Source: Euzebya pacifica (GTDB lineage: Bacteria > Actinomycetota > Nitriliruptoria > Euzebyales > Euzebyaceae). Taken from it: 64,000 nt of DNA. Positions 1 to 10,393 of this stretch are shown in pieces (the first letter of the stretch is position 1; every line of letters begins with the position of its first letter). The position numbers and the translations under genes were made by a program. The notes below the pieces were generated by a model. The model was not told the origin of the DNA, made no database searches, and saw nothing but the letters and a program-made list of their open reading frames with translations. Location of the stretch: NCBI RefSeq assembly GCF_003344865.1, contig NZ_CP031165.1:1803910-1867909 (forward strand), read 5' to 3'.

Positions 1-1042
1 CGGTGACGCCGTTGCCCCCGTGGGTCTGGATGGCCCGGTCGACCGCCTCGACGGCGACGTCGCAGCACGCGAGCTTGGCCATGTTGCAGGCCTCGCCGGC
101 CGCGCGGGCCCCTGCGTCGGTCAGCGCGCAGGCCTTCGCCAGCAGCAGGCTGGCCGCCTCGATGCGCACGGCGACCTCGGCCAGGGGGTGGGCAACGGCC
201 TGGTGGGCTCCGATCGGTTCGCCCCACACCTCCCGCACCCGGGCGTACGCCACGGCCTTGTCCAACGCCAGACGGGCCAGGCCCAGTGATCCGGCGGCCG
301 CCACGATGCGTTCGGGGTTCAGGCCGTCGAACAACGCGCCCAGCCCACCCTCGGGGCCGCCGACCAAGCGGTCGGCGCCGACGTGCACGTCGTCGAGGTA
401 CAGCGACCACTGCTTGTCGGGCCAGCCGACGTCGGTGTTGACCTCGGTGCGGGTGAGCCCCTCGGCGTCGGGGTCGATCAGGAACAGCAGCGGCAGGCCG
501 AGCGTGCCGTCGGGCAGCCGTCCACGGGCCACGAACAGGATGGCGTCGCACTCCTCCACGCCGGAGATGAACGTCTTGGTGCCGTTGACGACCCAGCCGT
601 CACCGGCGGGGGCGGCATGGGAGGCGATCCGGTGGGTGTTAGACCCGGCGTCGGCCTCGGTCACGGCGAAGGCGAGCACGGTGGACCCGTCGGCCAGCCC
701 GGGCAACCAGCGGTCCCGCTGCGCGTCGGTGCCGTGCCGGGCGAGGATCGTCCCGCCGATGGCCGGTGAGACCGCCAGCATCGGCAGGTTGCAGCCGGCG
801 GCCGCCATCTCCTCCACGACCGCAGCCAGGCCGGTCATGCCCATGCCGCCACCACCGTGGGACTCGGGGATGTTGACGCCGAGGAACCCGGGGTCGGCCA
901 GGGCGGCCCATGCCTCGGTGGCGTTGCGACCTTCGCGGCTGCACGTGCGGATGTAGTCGACGCCGAACGGTTCGGCGATGCGCCGGACCGTCTCGCGGAG
1001 CAGCTGCTCCTCCTCGTCGGGTACGAGCTGGATGGCGGTCAT
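1..1042 (-). CDS. acyl-CoA dehydrogenase, C-terminus beyond the window
   Basis: FAD-dependent acyl-CoA dehydrogenase, which oxidises an acyl-CoA to the trans-2-enoyl-CoA, the first step of beta-oxidation. About 347 codons are present; the rest lies off the left edge. The reading starts MTAIQLVPDEEEQLL. An N-terminal helical domain is followed by the beta-domain flavin/substrate stretch TEADAGSNT and NGTKTFISG, then the C-terminal helical bundle up to IQTHGGNGVT, which precedes the usual catalytic glutamate, so that residue cannot be checked. GAGGA lies 8 nt before the ATG. It is 36 nt downstream of the P450 gene on the same strand and probably shares its TetR-controlled transcript. The substrate (fatty acyl, terpenoid or steroid side chain) cannot be told. 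Confidence 0.9.
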   Translation of the reverse strand, partial: MTAIQLVPDEEEQLLRETVRRIAEPFGVDYIRTCSREGRNATEAWAALADPGFLGVNIPESHGGGGMGMTGLAAVVEEMAAAGCNLPMLAVSPAIGGTILARHGTDAQRDRWLPGLADGSTVLAFAVTEADAGSNTHRIASHAAPAGDGWVVNGTKTFISGVEECDAILFVARGRLPDGTLGLPLLFLIDPDAEGLTRTEVNTDVGWPDKQWSLYLDDVHVGADRLVGGPEGGLGALFDGLNPERIVAAAGSLGLARLALDKAVAYARVREVWGEPIGAHQAVAHPLAEVAVRIEAASLLLAKACALTDAGARAAGEACNMAKLACCDVAVEAVDRAIQTHGGNGVT

Positions 1043-1078
1043 GGGATGTGTCCTCGGGGTGGCCGGATGGGTCGGGGG

Positions 1079-2593
1079 TCAGCTGATGGGTTCGAGCACG
1101 ATGGGCAGGTCGTCCAGCGGCTTGGGCAACGACGTCCAGTCCCACGAGGTGGCGACCGAGGTCAGGTCCGCGGCGGGGGCGGTGATGCGGTGGCGCCGCA
1201 GGAGCTGGTGGACGATCGTCTTGACCTCCATCTGCCCGAAGTGCATGCCGATGCACTTGTGGGCGCCGCCGCCGAACGGGAAGTAGCCGTAGGGGTGGCG
1301 CTTGTCCTCCCGCCGGCCCTCGGCGAACCGCTCGGGGTCGAAGGTGTGGGGGTCGGTCCACAGCTCCGGGTCGTAGTGGACGGGCAGCGACGAGACCGAG
1401 GCCGGCGTTCCCGCGGGCACGAAGTAGCCGTCGAGCTCGGTGTCCTGCACCGCCATCCGTCCCATCGCGAAGACCGGCGGCACCATGCGTAGGGCCTCCT
1501 TCATCACCAGGTCCAGCGAGGTCAGCTGGCCGATGGCTCGCATGTCGAGGACGTCGCCGTCGGGTGCGGCGCCCATGGCGAGGGACTCCTCGCGGACCCG
1601 CTCCTGCCACTCCGGATGCTTGGCGAGGAACCACAGGATCGAGCTGGTGGTGATGGTGGAGGTGTCGTGGGCGGCCATCATCAGGAAGATGATGTGGTTG
1701 ACGACGTCGTCGTCGGAGAACCGCTCGCCGTCCTCGGACTCGGCATGGCAGAGGGCGGTGAGGAGGTCATCCCCGTCGGAGCGCCGGTGGGCCGGCAGCT
1801 TGTCGCGGAAGTAGTCCTCGAGCAGCGCGCGGCCCTGCAGCCCGCGGTGCCAGCGGGTCAGCGGCACGTCGGTGCGGATGACCCCGGTGCCGGCCCGGAC
1901 GCAGTCGATGAAGGCCTGGTTGACCCGGTTGATCGTCGGTCCCGACGGCCGCCCGGAACCGCCGTCGGGGCGTTCGTCGAGGAACACGTCGGTGGCGACG
2001 TCCAGCGTCAGCTGCTTCAGCCGCGGGTAGGCGTGCAGTCGACCGGACCCCCACGCGTCGATGCGGGATGCGGTGACCGGGGCGAGCCGGGCGAGGTAGG
2101 CCTCCAGCCGGCGGCGGGTGAACGCCTGCTGCATGATGCGGCGGTCGCGATGGTGGTCGGGGTCGTCGAGCAGCATGATGCCGCGGTGGAAGAACGGCCC
2201 GATGATCCACGACCACCCGTGTTCGCTGGACCAGTGGCCCTCACGGTTGATCAGCACCTGCTGCACCGTGTCGGCGGTGCCGACGTTGATGACCCGCTTG
2301 GTGAACATCCCCGACCAGGCCAGCGGCCCGTAGGTGTCGCGGACCGCGTCGCTCCACGGCAGGGGGCTGGCGTACATCCAGTTGGCGGCCCAGCCGATCA
2401 CGGGGTAGCCGTAGTCGCCCATCACCACCTTCAGGCCCGAACCCGGCGGGGGAGTGGCCAGCGGCCGTGATCGGCTGAGCGCTGGCGGTGGCCCGGGCAG
2501 GCGCTTGGCGACACGGTGCAGCGCGATCCGCGCCGACCGTTCCAGGCTGGTGCGGACGGCGGTGGCGGTCGAACCGCTTGCCTGCTCGGTCAC
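1079..2593 (-). CDS. cytochrome P450
   Basis: A 504-residue soluble P450 mono-oxygenase using a haem thiolate and external electrons. Motifs in order: I-helix AAHDTS (oxygen activation), ExxR-type EALR, and the haem loop FGGGAHKCIG with the ligand at about Cys447. The reading frame stays open far upstream, but the GTG at 2593 has AAGGAG just before it and gives the usual family length, so the upstream extension is rejected. No ferredoxin or reductase gene is adjacent. It sits between the TetR gene and an acyl-CoA dehydrogenase and faces aldehyde dehydrogenase, thiolase and FadB genes, which suggests hydroxylation of a hydrophobic chain that is then oxidised to an acid and shortened. The CYP family is not assigned. 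Confidence 0.93.
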   Translation of the reverse strand: MTEQASGSTATAVRTSLERSARIALHRVAKRLPGPPPALSRSRPLATPPPGSGLKVVMGDYGYPVIGWAANWMYASPLPWSDAVRDTYGPLAWSGMFTKRVINVGTADTVQQVLINREGHWSSEHGWSWIIGPFFHRGIMLLDDPDHHRDRRIMQQAFTRRRLEAYLARLAPVTASRIDAWGSGRLHAYPRLKQLTLDVATDVFLDERPDGGSGRPSGPTINRVNQAFIDCVRAGTGVIRTDVPLTRWHRGLQGRALLEDYFRDKLPAHRRSDGDDLLTALCHAESEDGERFSDDDVVNHIIFLMMAAHDTSTITTSSILWFLAKHPEWQERVREESLAMGAAPDGDVLDMRAIGQLTSLDLVMKEALRMVPPVFAMGRMAVQDTELDGYFVPAGTPASVSSLPVHYDPELWTDPHTFDPERFAEGRREDKRHPYGYFPFGGGAHKCIGMHFGQMEVKTIVHQLLRRHRITAPAADLTSVATSWDWTSLPKPLDDLPIVLEPIS

Positions 2594-2634
2594 GGGAACG
2601 CTCCTTGCTGCGGCGGGTTGGGGCGTGTGAGTCC

Positions 2635-3303
2635 TCAGGACCGGGCGGCTGGTCCGCCGGCGAGCGCGCTGAGGTGCAGGAGGGGATCCACGACGTGGGT
2701 TGCGGCGAAGCGACGCAACCCGGCGGGGTCCGTGGCGTCGATCGGTCCGCCGGGGGTCAGCACCAGGGAGTGGGCCAGCCGGATCATGACCTCTGCGGCG
2801 ATGTCGAGGTCGATGGGGCCGAGCTCCCCGGACACCCGACCCTGCTCCAGGAGCCCGCGCATCGGCTTGCGGGCAACCGACAGGGCGTCGGGGGCGCCGG
2901 TCGTCAGGTGGGGCAGCAGCAGGTCGGGCTCGATCTGCACCAGCCGCTGGAGCAGCGGGTGGGTGCGGACCTTCTCCACGGTGGCGGCGAAGGCCTCGAC
3001 CAGCTTGTCGCGGAACGTGGCGAGGTCGGCGATGGCCGCCTCGATCTCGTCCAGCGTCGCCCGCACGTCGCGGATGATGACCGCCCACACCAGCTCGTCA
3101 CGGGTGGCGAACCGCCGGTAGAGGGTCGCGCGCCCGTACCCCGCCTGCTTGGCGACGTCGTCCATGCGCAGTCGGCGGATGCCGAACGCCTCCATGAGCT
3201 CACGGGCGGCCAGCAGCAGCGCGTCGGCTACCTCGTCGTCCTGGCCGGGCTCCGCGTCGCTGTCCTCCAGCGCGGTGACCACGGTCAGTTCTGGGCTGGC
3301 CAT
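2635..3303 (-). CDS. TetR-family regulator of the P450/catabolic locus
   Basis: A 222-residue TetR-type repressor. The N-terminal helix-turn-helix is visible as MDDVAKQAGYGRATLYRRF followed by ATRDELVWA; the rest is an alpha-helical ligand-binding domain with no recognisable ligand. The ATG at 3303 is preceded by GGAGGA at good spacing; an in-frame ATG 30 nt further upstream lacks a Shine-Dalgarno sequence. The gene is first in a leftward unit (TetR, P450, acyl-CoA dehydrogenase) and diverges from the aldehyde dehydrogenase gene. A 27-bp inverted repeat lies in the shared promoter region, so it probably represses both directions and its own gene. An acyl-CoA or alcohol/aldehyde inducer is plausible but inferred. 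Confidence 0.92.
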   Translation of the reverse strand: MASPELTVVTALEDSDAEPGQDDEVADALLLAARELMEAFGIRRLRMDDVAKQAGYGRATLYRRFATRDELVWAVIIRDVRATLDEIEAAIADLATFRDKLVEAFAATVEKVRTHPLLQRLVQIEPDLLLPHLTTGAPDALSVARKPMRGLLEQGRVSGELGPIDLDIAAEVMIRLAHSLVLTPGGPIDATDPAGLRRFAATHVVDPLLHLSALAGGPAARS

Positions 3304-3336
3304 CGGGGTCCTCCGGGATGTAGTCTTCTCCATCGG

Positions 3337-3363
3337 TGAGACACGAATATGGATGATGTCTCA
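3337..3363. promoter_or_regulatory. probable TetR operator in the divergent promoter
   Basis: Perfect inverted repeat TGAGACA-N13-TGTCTCA between the divergent TetR gene (start 3303) and aldehyde dehydrogenase gene (start 3390). TetR dimers commonly bind such sites between their own gene and the regulated one. Binding is inferred. Confidence 0.65.
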
Positions 3364-3389
3364 TTGACTCGCAAGGGACTGACACGCGG

Positions 3390-4874
3390 ATGAGCGACCT
3401 CGACGTCATCGACCCGGCCACCGGCCGGGTCGTGGGTCGTGTCCCGTCCATGACCGCTGACGACGTCACCAAGGCCGTCGACCTGGCCCGCCGGGCACAG
3501 CCCGCCTGGGCGGCGCTCGGCGTCGACGGTCGCCACGAGGTCCTGCGCCGCGTCCGCCGCGAGATCGTGTCCCGCCGGGCCGAGCTGCGCGACGTCCTGG
3601 TCGCCGAGTCCGGCAAGCCGTGGGAGGACGCGCAGGCCGACCTGCTGCTGACCCTCTCGATGATGGCCCACTGGGAATCCAACGCCGCAGCTGCCTGCGC
3701 CGACGAGTCCTTGTCCACCCGCGGGGTCTGGGGTCTCGGCCGTCGTGCCGCCGCCACCTACCACCCCCATGGCGTGGTCGGTGCCATCGGCCCGTGGAAC
3801 TTCCCGGTCGCGCTGACGTTCGGTGACGCCGTTGCGGCGCTCCACGCCGGCAACACCGTCGTGCTCAAGCCCAGCGAGGTCACACCGCTGTCGACCCGCT
3901 GGGTGGCCGAGGTCTTCGCCGAGCAGGCCCGTGCCCTCGACGCCCCCGACCACGTCCTGTCCTGCGTCACCGGCGACGGGGCCACGGGCGCCGCGCTCGT
4001 CGCCGAGGTCGACATGGTGCAGTTCACCGGTTCGGTCAGGACGGGGCGCGTCATCGCCCACGCCTGCATCGACCGGTCGATCCCCTGCTCCCTGGAGCTG
4101 GGAGGCAAGGACCCCTGGATCGTCCTGGCCGACGCGGACCTCGACCGTGTCGCGGCTGCCGCGACCCACTACGGGCTGTTCAACGGCGGCCAGGTCTGCA
4201 TGTCGGCAGAACGCATCTACGTCGAGGACGCCGTGCACGACGCCTTCGTCGAGCGGCTCGCCGCCCGGGTGTCGACCCTGCGCACCGTCGCCGGGAGCGG
4301 GCCGGGCACCACCGACGTCGCACCGATGATCGCCCCCGGCCAGGTCGACGTCGTCACCGCCCACATCCGCGACGCGCTGGACAAGGGGGCCCGGGCCGTC
4401 ACCGGGGGCCTGCCGGCCGATGTCGTCCATCCCGCCCCGACCGTCCTCGTCGACGTCGACCACACGATGGCCTGCATGACCGAGGAGACCTTCGGTCCGA
4501 CCATCCCGGTCATGCGCGTGCACGACGTCGACCAGGCCGTCGCGCTGGCCAACGACTCGGCCTTCGGACTGACCGCGTCGGTGTGGACACGGGACCTCGC
4601 CCGTGGTCGGGCGATCGCCCGACGCATCAACGCCGGCACGGTGTCGGTCAACGACGCCCAGCTGCACGTCGGCATCGGCCACCTGCCCATGGGTGGGGTC
4701 GGCGCATCCGGCACCGGCGCACGCGGCGGCATGGACGGCATCCGGAAGTTCCAGCAGCGCCGCGTGGTCGTCACCAACCGCTCCCCCCTGGGTCGCGAGC
4801 TGTCCTGGCTGCCCTACGGCCGCACGGTCTCCGCGGCCCTCGACCGGGCCGTCGGCCTGCTCTACGGCCGCTGA
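3390..4874 (+). CDS. NAD(P)-dependent aldehyde dehydrogenase
   Basis: A 494-residue aldehyde dehydrogenase that oxidises an aldehyde to the acid through a cysteine thioester. The general-base motif LELGGKDP (about Glu236) and the nucleophile motif GGQVCMSAE (about Cys270) are 34 residues apart, as is typical of the superfamily; the cofactor region GAIGPWNFP is also clear. The last part carries the usual GVGASGTGARGG segment. The ATG at 3390 lies 26 nt after the operator, with a weak AAGGGA upstream. Placement opposite a P450 and ahead of a thiolase and a FadB enzyme suggests that it oxidises an aldehyde derived from a hydroxylated chain. The exact substrate is unknown. Confidence 0.93.
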   Translation: MSDLDVIDPATGRVVGRVPSMTADDVTKAVDLARRAQPAWAALGVDGRHEVLRRVRREIVSRRAELRDVLVAESGKPWEDAQADLLLTLSMMAHWESNAAAACADESLSTRGVWGLGRRAAATYHPHGVVGAIGPWNFPVALTFGDAVAALHAGNTVVLKPSEVTPLSTRWVAEVFAEQARALDAPDHVLSCVTGDGATGAALVAEVDMVQFTGSVRTGRVIAHACIDRSIPCSLELGGKDPWIVLADADLDRVAAAATHYGLFNGGQVCMSAERIYVEDAVHDAFVERLAARVSTLRTVAGSGPGTTDVAPMIAPGQVDVVTAHIRDALDKGARAVTGGLPADVVHPAPTVLVDVDHTMACMTEETFGPTIPVMRVHDVDQAVALANDSAFGLTASVWTRDLARGRAIARRINAGTVSVNDAQLHVGIGHLPMGGVGASGTGARGGMDGIRKFQQRRVVVTNRSPLGRELSWLPYGRTVSAALDRAVGLLYGR

Positions 4875-4894
4875 CGCCCCGACCATCCGAGACC

Positions 4895-4950
4895 GAGAAC
4901 CTGTCCCCAGAAAACCGCGTGTCCCAGAAGCAGCGTGTCCCAGAAACATG
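4895..4950 (+). repeat. short direct repeats upstream of the thiolase gene
   Basis: Three spaced copies of a GTCCC(C)AGAA core occur between the aldehyde dehydrogenase stop and the thiolase start (in GTCCCCAGAA, then GTCCCAGAAG, then GTCCCAGAAA). They are 16-19 bp apart. No hairpin or known regulatory element is evident. Confidence 0.5.
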
Positions 4951-4964
4951 GAAGGAACGACACC

Positions 4965-6176
<1,212 letters not shown>

Positions 6177-6210
6177 CCGCGGCCCCGGCACACCAGGAGC
6201 AACGAACCCA

Positions 6211-8382
6211 ATGACCAACACCATCAACTGGGACAAGGGCGACGACGGGATCGTCACCCTGACCATCGATGACCCCAACCAGCGCGTGAACACCATGAAC
6301 GCCGACTTCCAGTCGTCGTTGCAGGCCACGGTGCAGCGCCTCGAGGACGAGTCCGACGACATCACCGGTGTCATCCTCACCTCCGGCAAGGAGACCTTCT
6401 TCGCCGGCGGCGACCTTCGCCTGATGTACGCCGCCGGGCCCGACGACGCCCAGCAGGTGTACGAGGAGGTGGCGGCCCTCGGTCGCGCCATGCGTCGCAT
6501 GGAGACCCTCGGCAAGCCGGTCGTCGCCGCGCTCAACGGCACCGCCCTCGGCGGTGGCCTGGAGCTCGCGCTCGCCTGCCACCACCGCATCGCCGTCAAG
6601 GGCTCCAGGGCCAAGTTCGGCCAGCCCGAGGTGAAGCTCGGCCTGCTGCCCGGCGGCGGCGGGGTCGTGCGCATCACCCGCATGCTGGGTGTCGTCAGCG
6701 CCATCATGAACGTCCTGGCCCAGGGCCAGGAGTACCGGGCGGAGAAGGCCCACGAGCTGGGCCTGATCAGCGAGCTGGTGGACTCCACCGACGACTTGAT
6801 CCCTGCCGCCAAGGCGTTCATCGCGGCCAACCCCGAGTCCAGCCAGCCGTTCGACGACCCCAAGTACAAGGTCCCCGGCGGCGTGCCCACCAACCCGAAG
6901 CTGGCCCAGATGCTGCCGGGCATCCCCTCCAACCTGCGCAAGCAGCTCAAGGGCGCCCCGATGCCGGCCCCGCTCAACATCCTTTCGGCGGCCGTGGAGT
7001 CCCTGTCGGTCCCGATCGACCGCGCATGGGAGATCGAGCACCGCTACTTCGTCGACCTCGTCGTCGGCCAGGTCAGCCGCAACATGACCAAGGCGTTCTT
7101 CTTCGACCTGCAGGCCATCAACTCCGGGTCCCTTCGTCCCGAGGGCGTGCCGGCGTGGAAGGCGACGAAGGTCGCCGTCCTCGGCGCCGGGATGATGGGT
7201 GCGGGTATCGCCTACCAGTGCGCATCGGTCGGCATCGACGTCGTCCTCAAGGACATCAGCGTCGAGAACGCCGAGCGGGGCAAGAACTACTCCGTCAAGC
7301 TGGTGGAGAAGGCCAAGTCCCGCGGCAAGATGAGCGAGGAGAAGGCCCAGGCGCTGCTGGACCGGATCACCCCGACCGACAGCTACGACGACCTCGAGGG
7401 CTGCGACCTCATCATCGAGGCCGTGTTCGAGAAGACCGAGCTGAAGCACGCGGTGTTCGGCGACGCCGAGCCCAAGGTGCTGCCCGACGCGGTGCTGGGG
7501 TCCAACACCTCCACGATCCCGATCACGATCCTCGCCGAGGGCGTGACCCGGCCGGAGGACTTCATCGGCCTGCACTTCTTCTCGCCCGTCGACAAGATGC
7601 CGCTGGTGGAGATCATCGCCGGTGAGAAGACCAACGACGCGACGATCGCCAAGGCCATCGACCTGGTCCAGCAGATCCGCAAGACCCCGATCGTGGTCAA
7701 CGACTCGCGCGGGTTCTTCACTTCCCGCGTCATCGGCACCTTCACCGGTGAGGCCATGATGATGCTGGACGAGGGGGTCAACCTGACCCGCATCGACCGG
7801 GCGGCGACGATGGCCGGCTACCCCGTCGGGCCGCTGCAGATGGTCGACGAGCTGACCCTCACCCTGCCGCTGAAGATCATCGACGAGTACGAGAACGCGG
7901 CTCGCGCCGCCGGGGAGGAGGTCGTCTCCACCCCCGACGTCGAGGTCCTGCGCAGGATGGTCGCCGCGGGCCGCGAGGGCCGTTCGGCCGGGGCCGGCTT
8001 CTTCGAGTACGGCGAGGACGGCAAGCGCACGCAGGTGTGGCCCGGCCTCACCGAGATGTTCCCGCCCGCCGAGGAGCAGCTGGACGTCACCGAGATCCAG
8101 GAGCGGATGTTGTTCCGCGAGGCGATCGAGACGGTCAAGTGCTTCGACGAGGGTGTGCTGCGCAGCGTGCCCGAGGCCAACATCGGCTCGATCTTCGGCA
8201 TCGGCTTCCCGGCGTGGACCGGCGGCGTCATCCAGTACATCGACGGCTACGAGGGCGGCGTGACCGGCTTCGTGGGCCGCTGCAAGGAGCTGGCCGACAC
8301 CTACGGCGAGCGGTTCACCCCGCCCGCCAGCCTGGTCGCGAAGGCCGAGTCCGGCGAGCCGCTCTCGCCGGCCCCCTTCTAG
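6211..8382 (+). CDS. fadB: multifunctional enoyl-CoA hydratase/3-hydroxyacyl-CoA dehydrogenase
   Basis: A 723-residue two-domain beta-oxidation enzyme: hydration of enoyl-CoA, then NAD-dependent oxidation of the 3-hydroxyacyl-CoA. The N-terminal crotonase domain has the oxyanion-hole stretch [16 protein letters not shown] and the glutamate segment [15 protein letters not shown]. The dehydrogenase domain starts near residue 320 with the Rossmann motif [13 protein letters not shown], then [16 protein letters not shown]. The length matches FadB/FadJ. CAGGAG lies before the ATG at 6211; the longer open frame upstream overlaps the thiolase and is rejected. A strong hairpin terminator follows the stop, closing the aldehyde dehydrogenase-thiolase-fadB unit. 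Confidence 0.95.
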   Translation: MTNTINWDKGDDGIVTLTIDDPNQRVNTMNADFQSSLQATVQRLEDESDDITGVILTSGKETFFAGGDLRLMYAAGPDDAQQVYEEVAALGRAMRRMETLGKPVVAALNGTALGGGLELALACHHRIAVKGSRAKFGQPEVKLGLLPGGGGVVRITRMLGVVSAIMNVLAQGQEYRAEKAHELGLISELVDSTDDLIPAAKAFIAANPESSQPFDDPKYKVPGGVPTNPKLAQMLPGIPSNLRKQLKGAPMPAPLNILSAAVESLSVPIDRAWEIEHRYFVDLVVGQVSRNMTKAFFFDLQAINSGSLRPEGVPAWKATKVAVLGAGMMGAGIAYQCASVGIDVVLKDISVENAERGKNYSVKLVEKAKSRGKMSEEKAQALLDRITPTDSYDDLEGCDLIIEAVFEKTELKHAVFGDAEPKVLPDAVLGSNTSTIPITILAEGVTRPEDFIGLHFFSPVDKMPLVEIIAGEKTNDATIAKAIDLVQQIRKTPIVVNDSRGFFTSRVIGTFTGEAMMMLDEGVNLTRIDRAATMAGYPVGPLQMVDELTLTLPLKIIDEYENAARAAGEEVVSTPDVEVLRRMVAAGREGRSAGAGFFEYGEDGKRTQVWPGLTEMFPPAEEQLDVTEIQERMLFREAIETVKCFDEGVLRSVPEANIGSIFGIGFPAWTGGVIQYIDGYEGGVTGFVGRCKELADTYGERFTPPASLVAKAESGEPLSPAPF

Positions 8383-8414
8383 GGCGTCCCACCTCCGCGA
8401 CATCCCAGCCACTC

Positions 8415-8443
8415 GACGCCCCCGCCTGCACGGCGGGGGCGTC
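8415..8443 (+). terminator. intrinsic terminator-like hairpin after fadB
   Basis: Perfect 12-bp stem, GACGCCCCCGCC paired with GGCGGGGGCGTC around a TGCAC loop, 32 nt after the fadB stop. As is common in high-GC actinobacteria, no T-run follows. Confidence 0.8.
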
Positions 8444-8480
8444 GTGCGTTGCCGTGTGGCTGCGATCCCGTCCCGGCCGA

Positions 8481-8493
8481 TAGGGTGCGGCGG
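8481..8493 (+). promoter_or_regulatory. -10 element of a likely leaderless promoter (NUDIX gene)
   Basis: TAGGGT at 8481-8486 is followed by 7 nt and then the ATG at 8494, with no Shine-Dalgarno sequence. This spacing would place the transcription start at the start codon. Confidence 0.6.
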
Positions 8494-9105
8494 ATGGACC
8501 TGACCGCCAACGCCGACCTGCGGGACCACGTGGTCCGACGGTTGGCTGCCTTCGACGTGATCGCCTCGCCGGTCGAGGCGCATCGGCAGGCAGCCGTGGC
8601 CCTCGCGCTGGTCGCGGCCGAGGACGGTTCGGCAGGCACGGTCATCTGCCGCCGGGGACGGGTGGGCAGCCATCGGGGCCAGCTGGGCCTGCCCGGCGGC
8701 GCGGTGGACCACGGGGAGTCCCCCGAGGCGGCCGCGCTGCGCGAGCTGGAGGAGGAGGTGGGGTTGCAGGGCGAGGTGCTCGGCCGGCTGGACGACTACG
8801 TCACCCGCTCGGGCTTCCACATCTCCCCGTTCGTGGTGTGGTGCGTCGGCCGGGTCCCGCGGGTGACCAGCCCGACGGAGATCGTCGGCTTCACCGTCGT
8901 CCCGCTGGGGGAGCTGCTGCGGGAGGACTCACCCCGATGGCTGGACATCCCCGAGTCCGACCGGCCGGTCCTGCAGCTGCCCCTCCTGCACTCCAGCATC
9001 CACGCCCCGACCGCCGCGTACCTCTACCAGTTCGCCGAGGTCGTCCTCCGCGGGCGCCCCACCCGCGTGGACACCGTCGAGGAACCCGTCTTCGCCTGGC
9101 GCTGA
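8494..9105 (+). CDS. NUDIX hydrolase, probable CoA pyrophosphatase type
   Basis: A 203-residue NUDIX-fold pyrophosphohydrolase. The NUDIX box runs GGAVDHGESPEAAALRELEE then EVGL, with all the metal-binding glutamates. Upstream GRVGSHRGQLGLPGG resembles the NudL/CoA-diphosphatase signature (…HxGQ…PGG), so hydrolysis of CoA or an acyl-CoA is the best guess; other nucleoside diphosphate substrates are possible. The ATG at 8494 follows a TAGGGT element, suggesting a leaderless mRNA; an open extension upstream runs into the promoter. It stands alone between the fadB terminator and a membrane protein gene. Confidence 0.88.
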   Translation: MDLTANADLRDHVVRRLAAFDVIASPVEAHRQAAVALALVAAEDGSAGTVICRRGRVGSHRGQLGLPGGAVDHGESPEAAALRELEEEVGLQGEVLGRLDDYVTRSGFHISPFVVWCVGRVPRVTSPTEIVGFTVVPLGELLREDSPRWLDIPESDRPVLQLPLLHSSIHAPTAAYLYQFAEVVLRGRPTRVDTVEEPVFAWR

Positions 9106-9134
9106 TCGGGCGGGAACGGCGTGGGGGAGGGGTG

Positions 9135-9147
9135 TAGCGTCCCCGGG
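9135..9147 (+). promoter_or_regulatory. -10 element of a likely leaderless promoter (membrane protein)
   Basis: TAGCGT at 9135-9140, then 7 nt to the GTG at 9148. It has the same layout as the promoter at 8481. Confidence 0.55.
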
Positions 9148-10260
9148 GTGGCAACGGTGAGGTATGAGTGGGCGCATCCGGTGGCGACCGAGGGACCGCA
9201 GGCGCGGTGGATCCCCGGGGTGCTGGGCGGGATCGGGACCGCGGTCGGCCTGGCCACGGCGATCACGGGTGACATCGTGTACGGCGTGGTGATCCTCCTC
9301 CTCGTGGTGGGGTTCGTCCTGCTGGCGGAGCGTCGGCTGGCCCGGGCGGTCCGGTTCCGCATCCGGGTGTGGGACAACGGGTCGCTGGAGGTCCACGACG
9401 GCGAACCGGCCTGGTACCCGGTCGCCGAGCTCACCGACGTCATGGTCGGCGTGTCGGCCACCAGCGACACCAACGACCGGACCCTGCGGCTGCAGCATCG
9501 TGGGGGCGAGGTCACCGTCGCCCTTCCCGGCGGCATCGGGTACCTGTTCAACGGGCCGTCGTTGACGCAGGTCCACACCGGCCAGCTGGTCGACGCGCTG
9601 CGCCACTTCGCCGGCCTGCCCGCCCGATCGGCCGTCGGGCCGCCGGTGGCCGGTCCGCCGGTGGCCAGTCCGCAAGTAGCCGGGCAGCCCTTCGCCGGAC
9701 AGCCCAGCGTGGGGGTGCCCGCCGTCGGGGCACAGCCGGCCGGCGGTGCATGGTCCTGGCGCCATCCCGAGGCCGAGGTGCTCGCCCGTCGCCGGAACCG
9801 GTTCGTCGCGATCTCCGCGGTGGTCGTCGTCACGTTGATGGTCGTGGCCGGGGCCAGCCAGCGGGAGGAGGGCCTCGGCGCGGTGCTGCTGTCGGCCGCG
9901 GTTGCGCCGGGGTTGCTCGGCCTGCTGTTGTTCGGCGTCGCGTGGTTCGGGTACGTCAGGCCCAGCCGGTTCACCCTGACCACGGCTGGTGACGGTGTCC
10001 TCCATCGTGGCGGGTCGTCGGTCTCCCTGGTCGGTGCCCGCGAGGTGGCCGTCGAGCTGCTGTCGTCGTCCACCCACACCGGCACGACGACGGTCCGCAG
10101 CCGCAGCTGGGTCCTGCGGATCCAGCCAGCCAACGGCAAGCCCTGGAGTGCGGCGCTCCCCGGGGGGTCGCTCGGGGCACGGTTGTTGACCGAGCAGGAG
10201 GCCGAGCACCTCGCGCAGCAGCTGCGATGGTTCGCCGGCCTGCCGTCATGGTGGAGCTGA
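9148..10260 (+). CDS. uncharacterised membrane protein with two PH-like halves
   Basis: A 370-residue protein that I do not recognise as a named family. It has two hydrophobic segments near the N-terminus (about residues 20-60), a soluble beta-rich part, a Pro/Ala/Val/Gln-rich linker with PVAG/QPFAG-like repeats, then a second pair of membrane segments (about residues 215-275) and another soluble beta-rich part. The two membrane-plus-soluble halves look like an internal duplication, similar to bacterial PH-domain membrane proteins; this is inference. I chose the GTG at 9148 because TAGCGT sits 7 nt upstream. An earlier GTG at 9121 is possible. No functional link to its neighbours is evident. 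Confidence 0.65.
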   Translation: MATVRYEWAHPVATEGPQARWIPGVLGGIGTAVGLATAITGDIVYGVVILLLVVGFVLLAERRLARAVRFRIRVWDNGSLEVHDGEPAWYPVAELTDVMVGVSATSDTNDRTLRLQHRGGEVTVALPGGIGYLFNGPSLTQVHTGQLVDALRHFAGLPARSAVGPPVAGPPVASPQVAGQPFAGQPSVGVPAVGAQPAGGAWSWRHPEAEVLARRRNRFVAISAVVVVTLMVVAGASQREEGLGAVLLSAAVAPGLLGLLLFGVAWFGYVRPSRFTLTTAGDGVLHRGGSSVSLVGAREVAVELLSSSTHTGTTTVRSRSWVLRIQPANGKPWSAALPGGSLGARLLTEQEAEHLAQQLRWFAGLPSWWS

Positions 10261-10393
10261 GCCCGTGGAGCCGAACGCGACCCTTCGGTGACGGTCCGGT
10301 CACGAGTGGAGCCGAGATGGTGTTCACTTGCCCAACCGGGGTCGCGTCGAGCCAGCGACGCCCGGGACAGTCGAGCAGAAGGGCGGACAGACG

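Noticed and set aside
2594-3088. N-terminal extension of the P450 frame
   Set aside because: It overlaps the TetR gene, is low-complexity and lacks P450 features; the GTG at 2593 has a good Shine-Dalgarno sequence.
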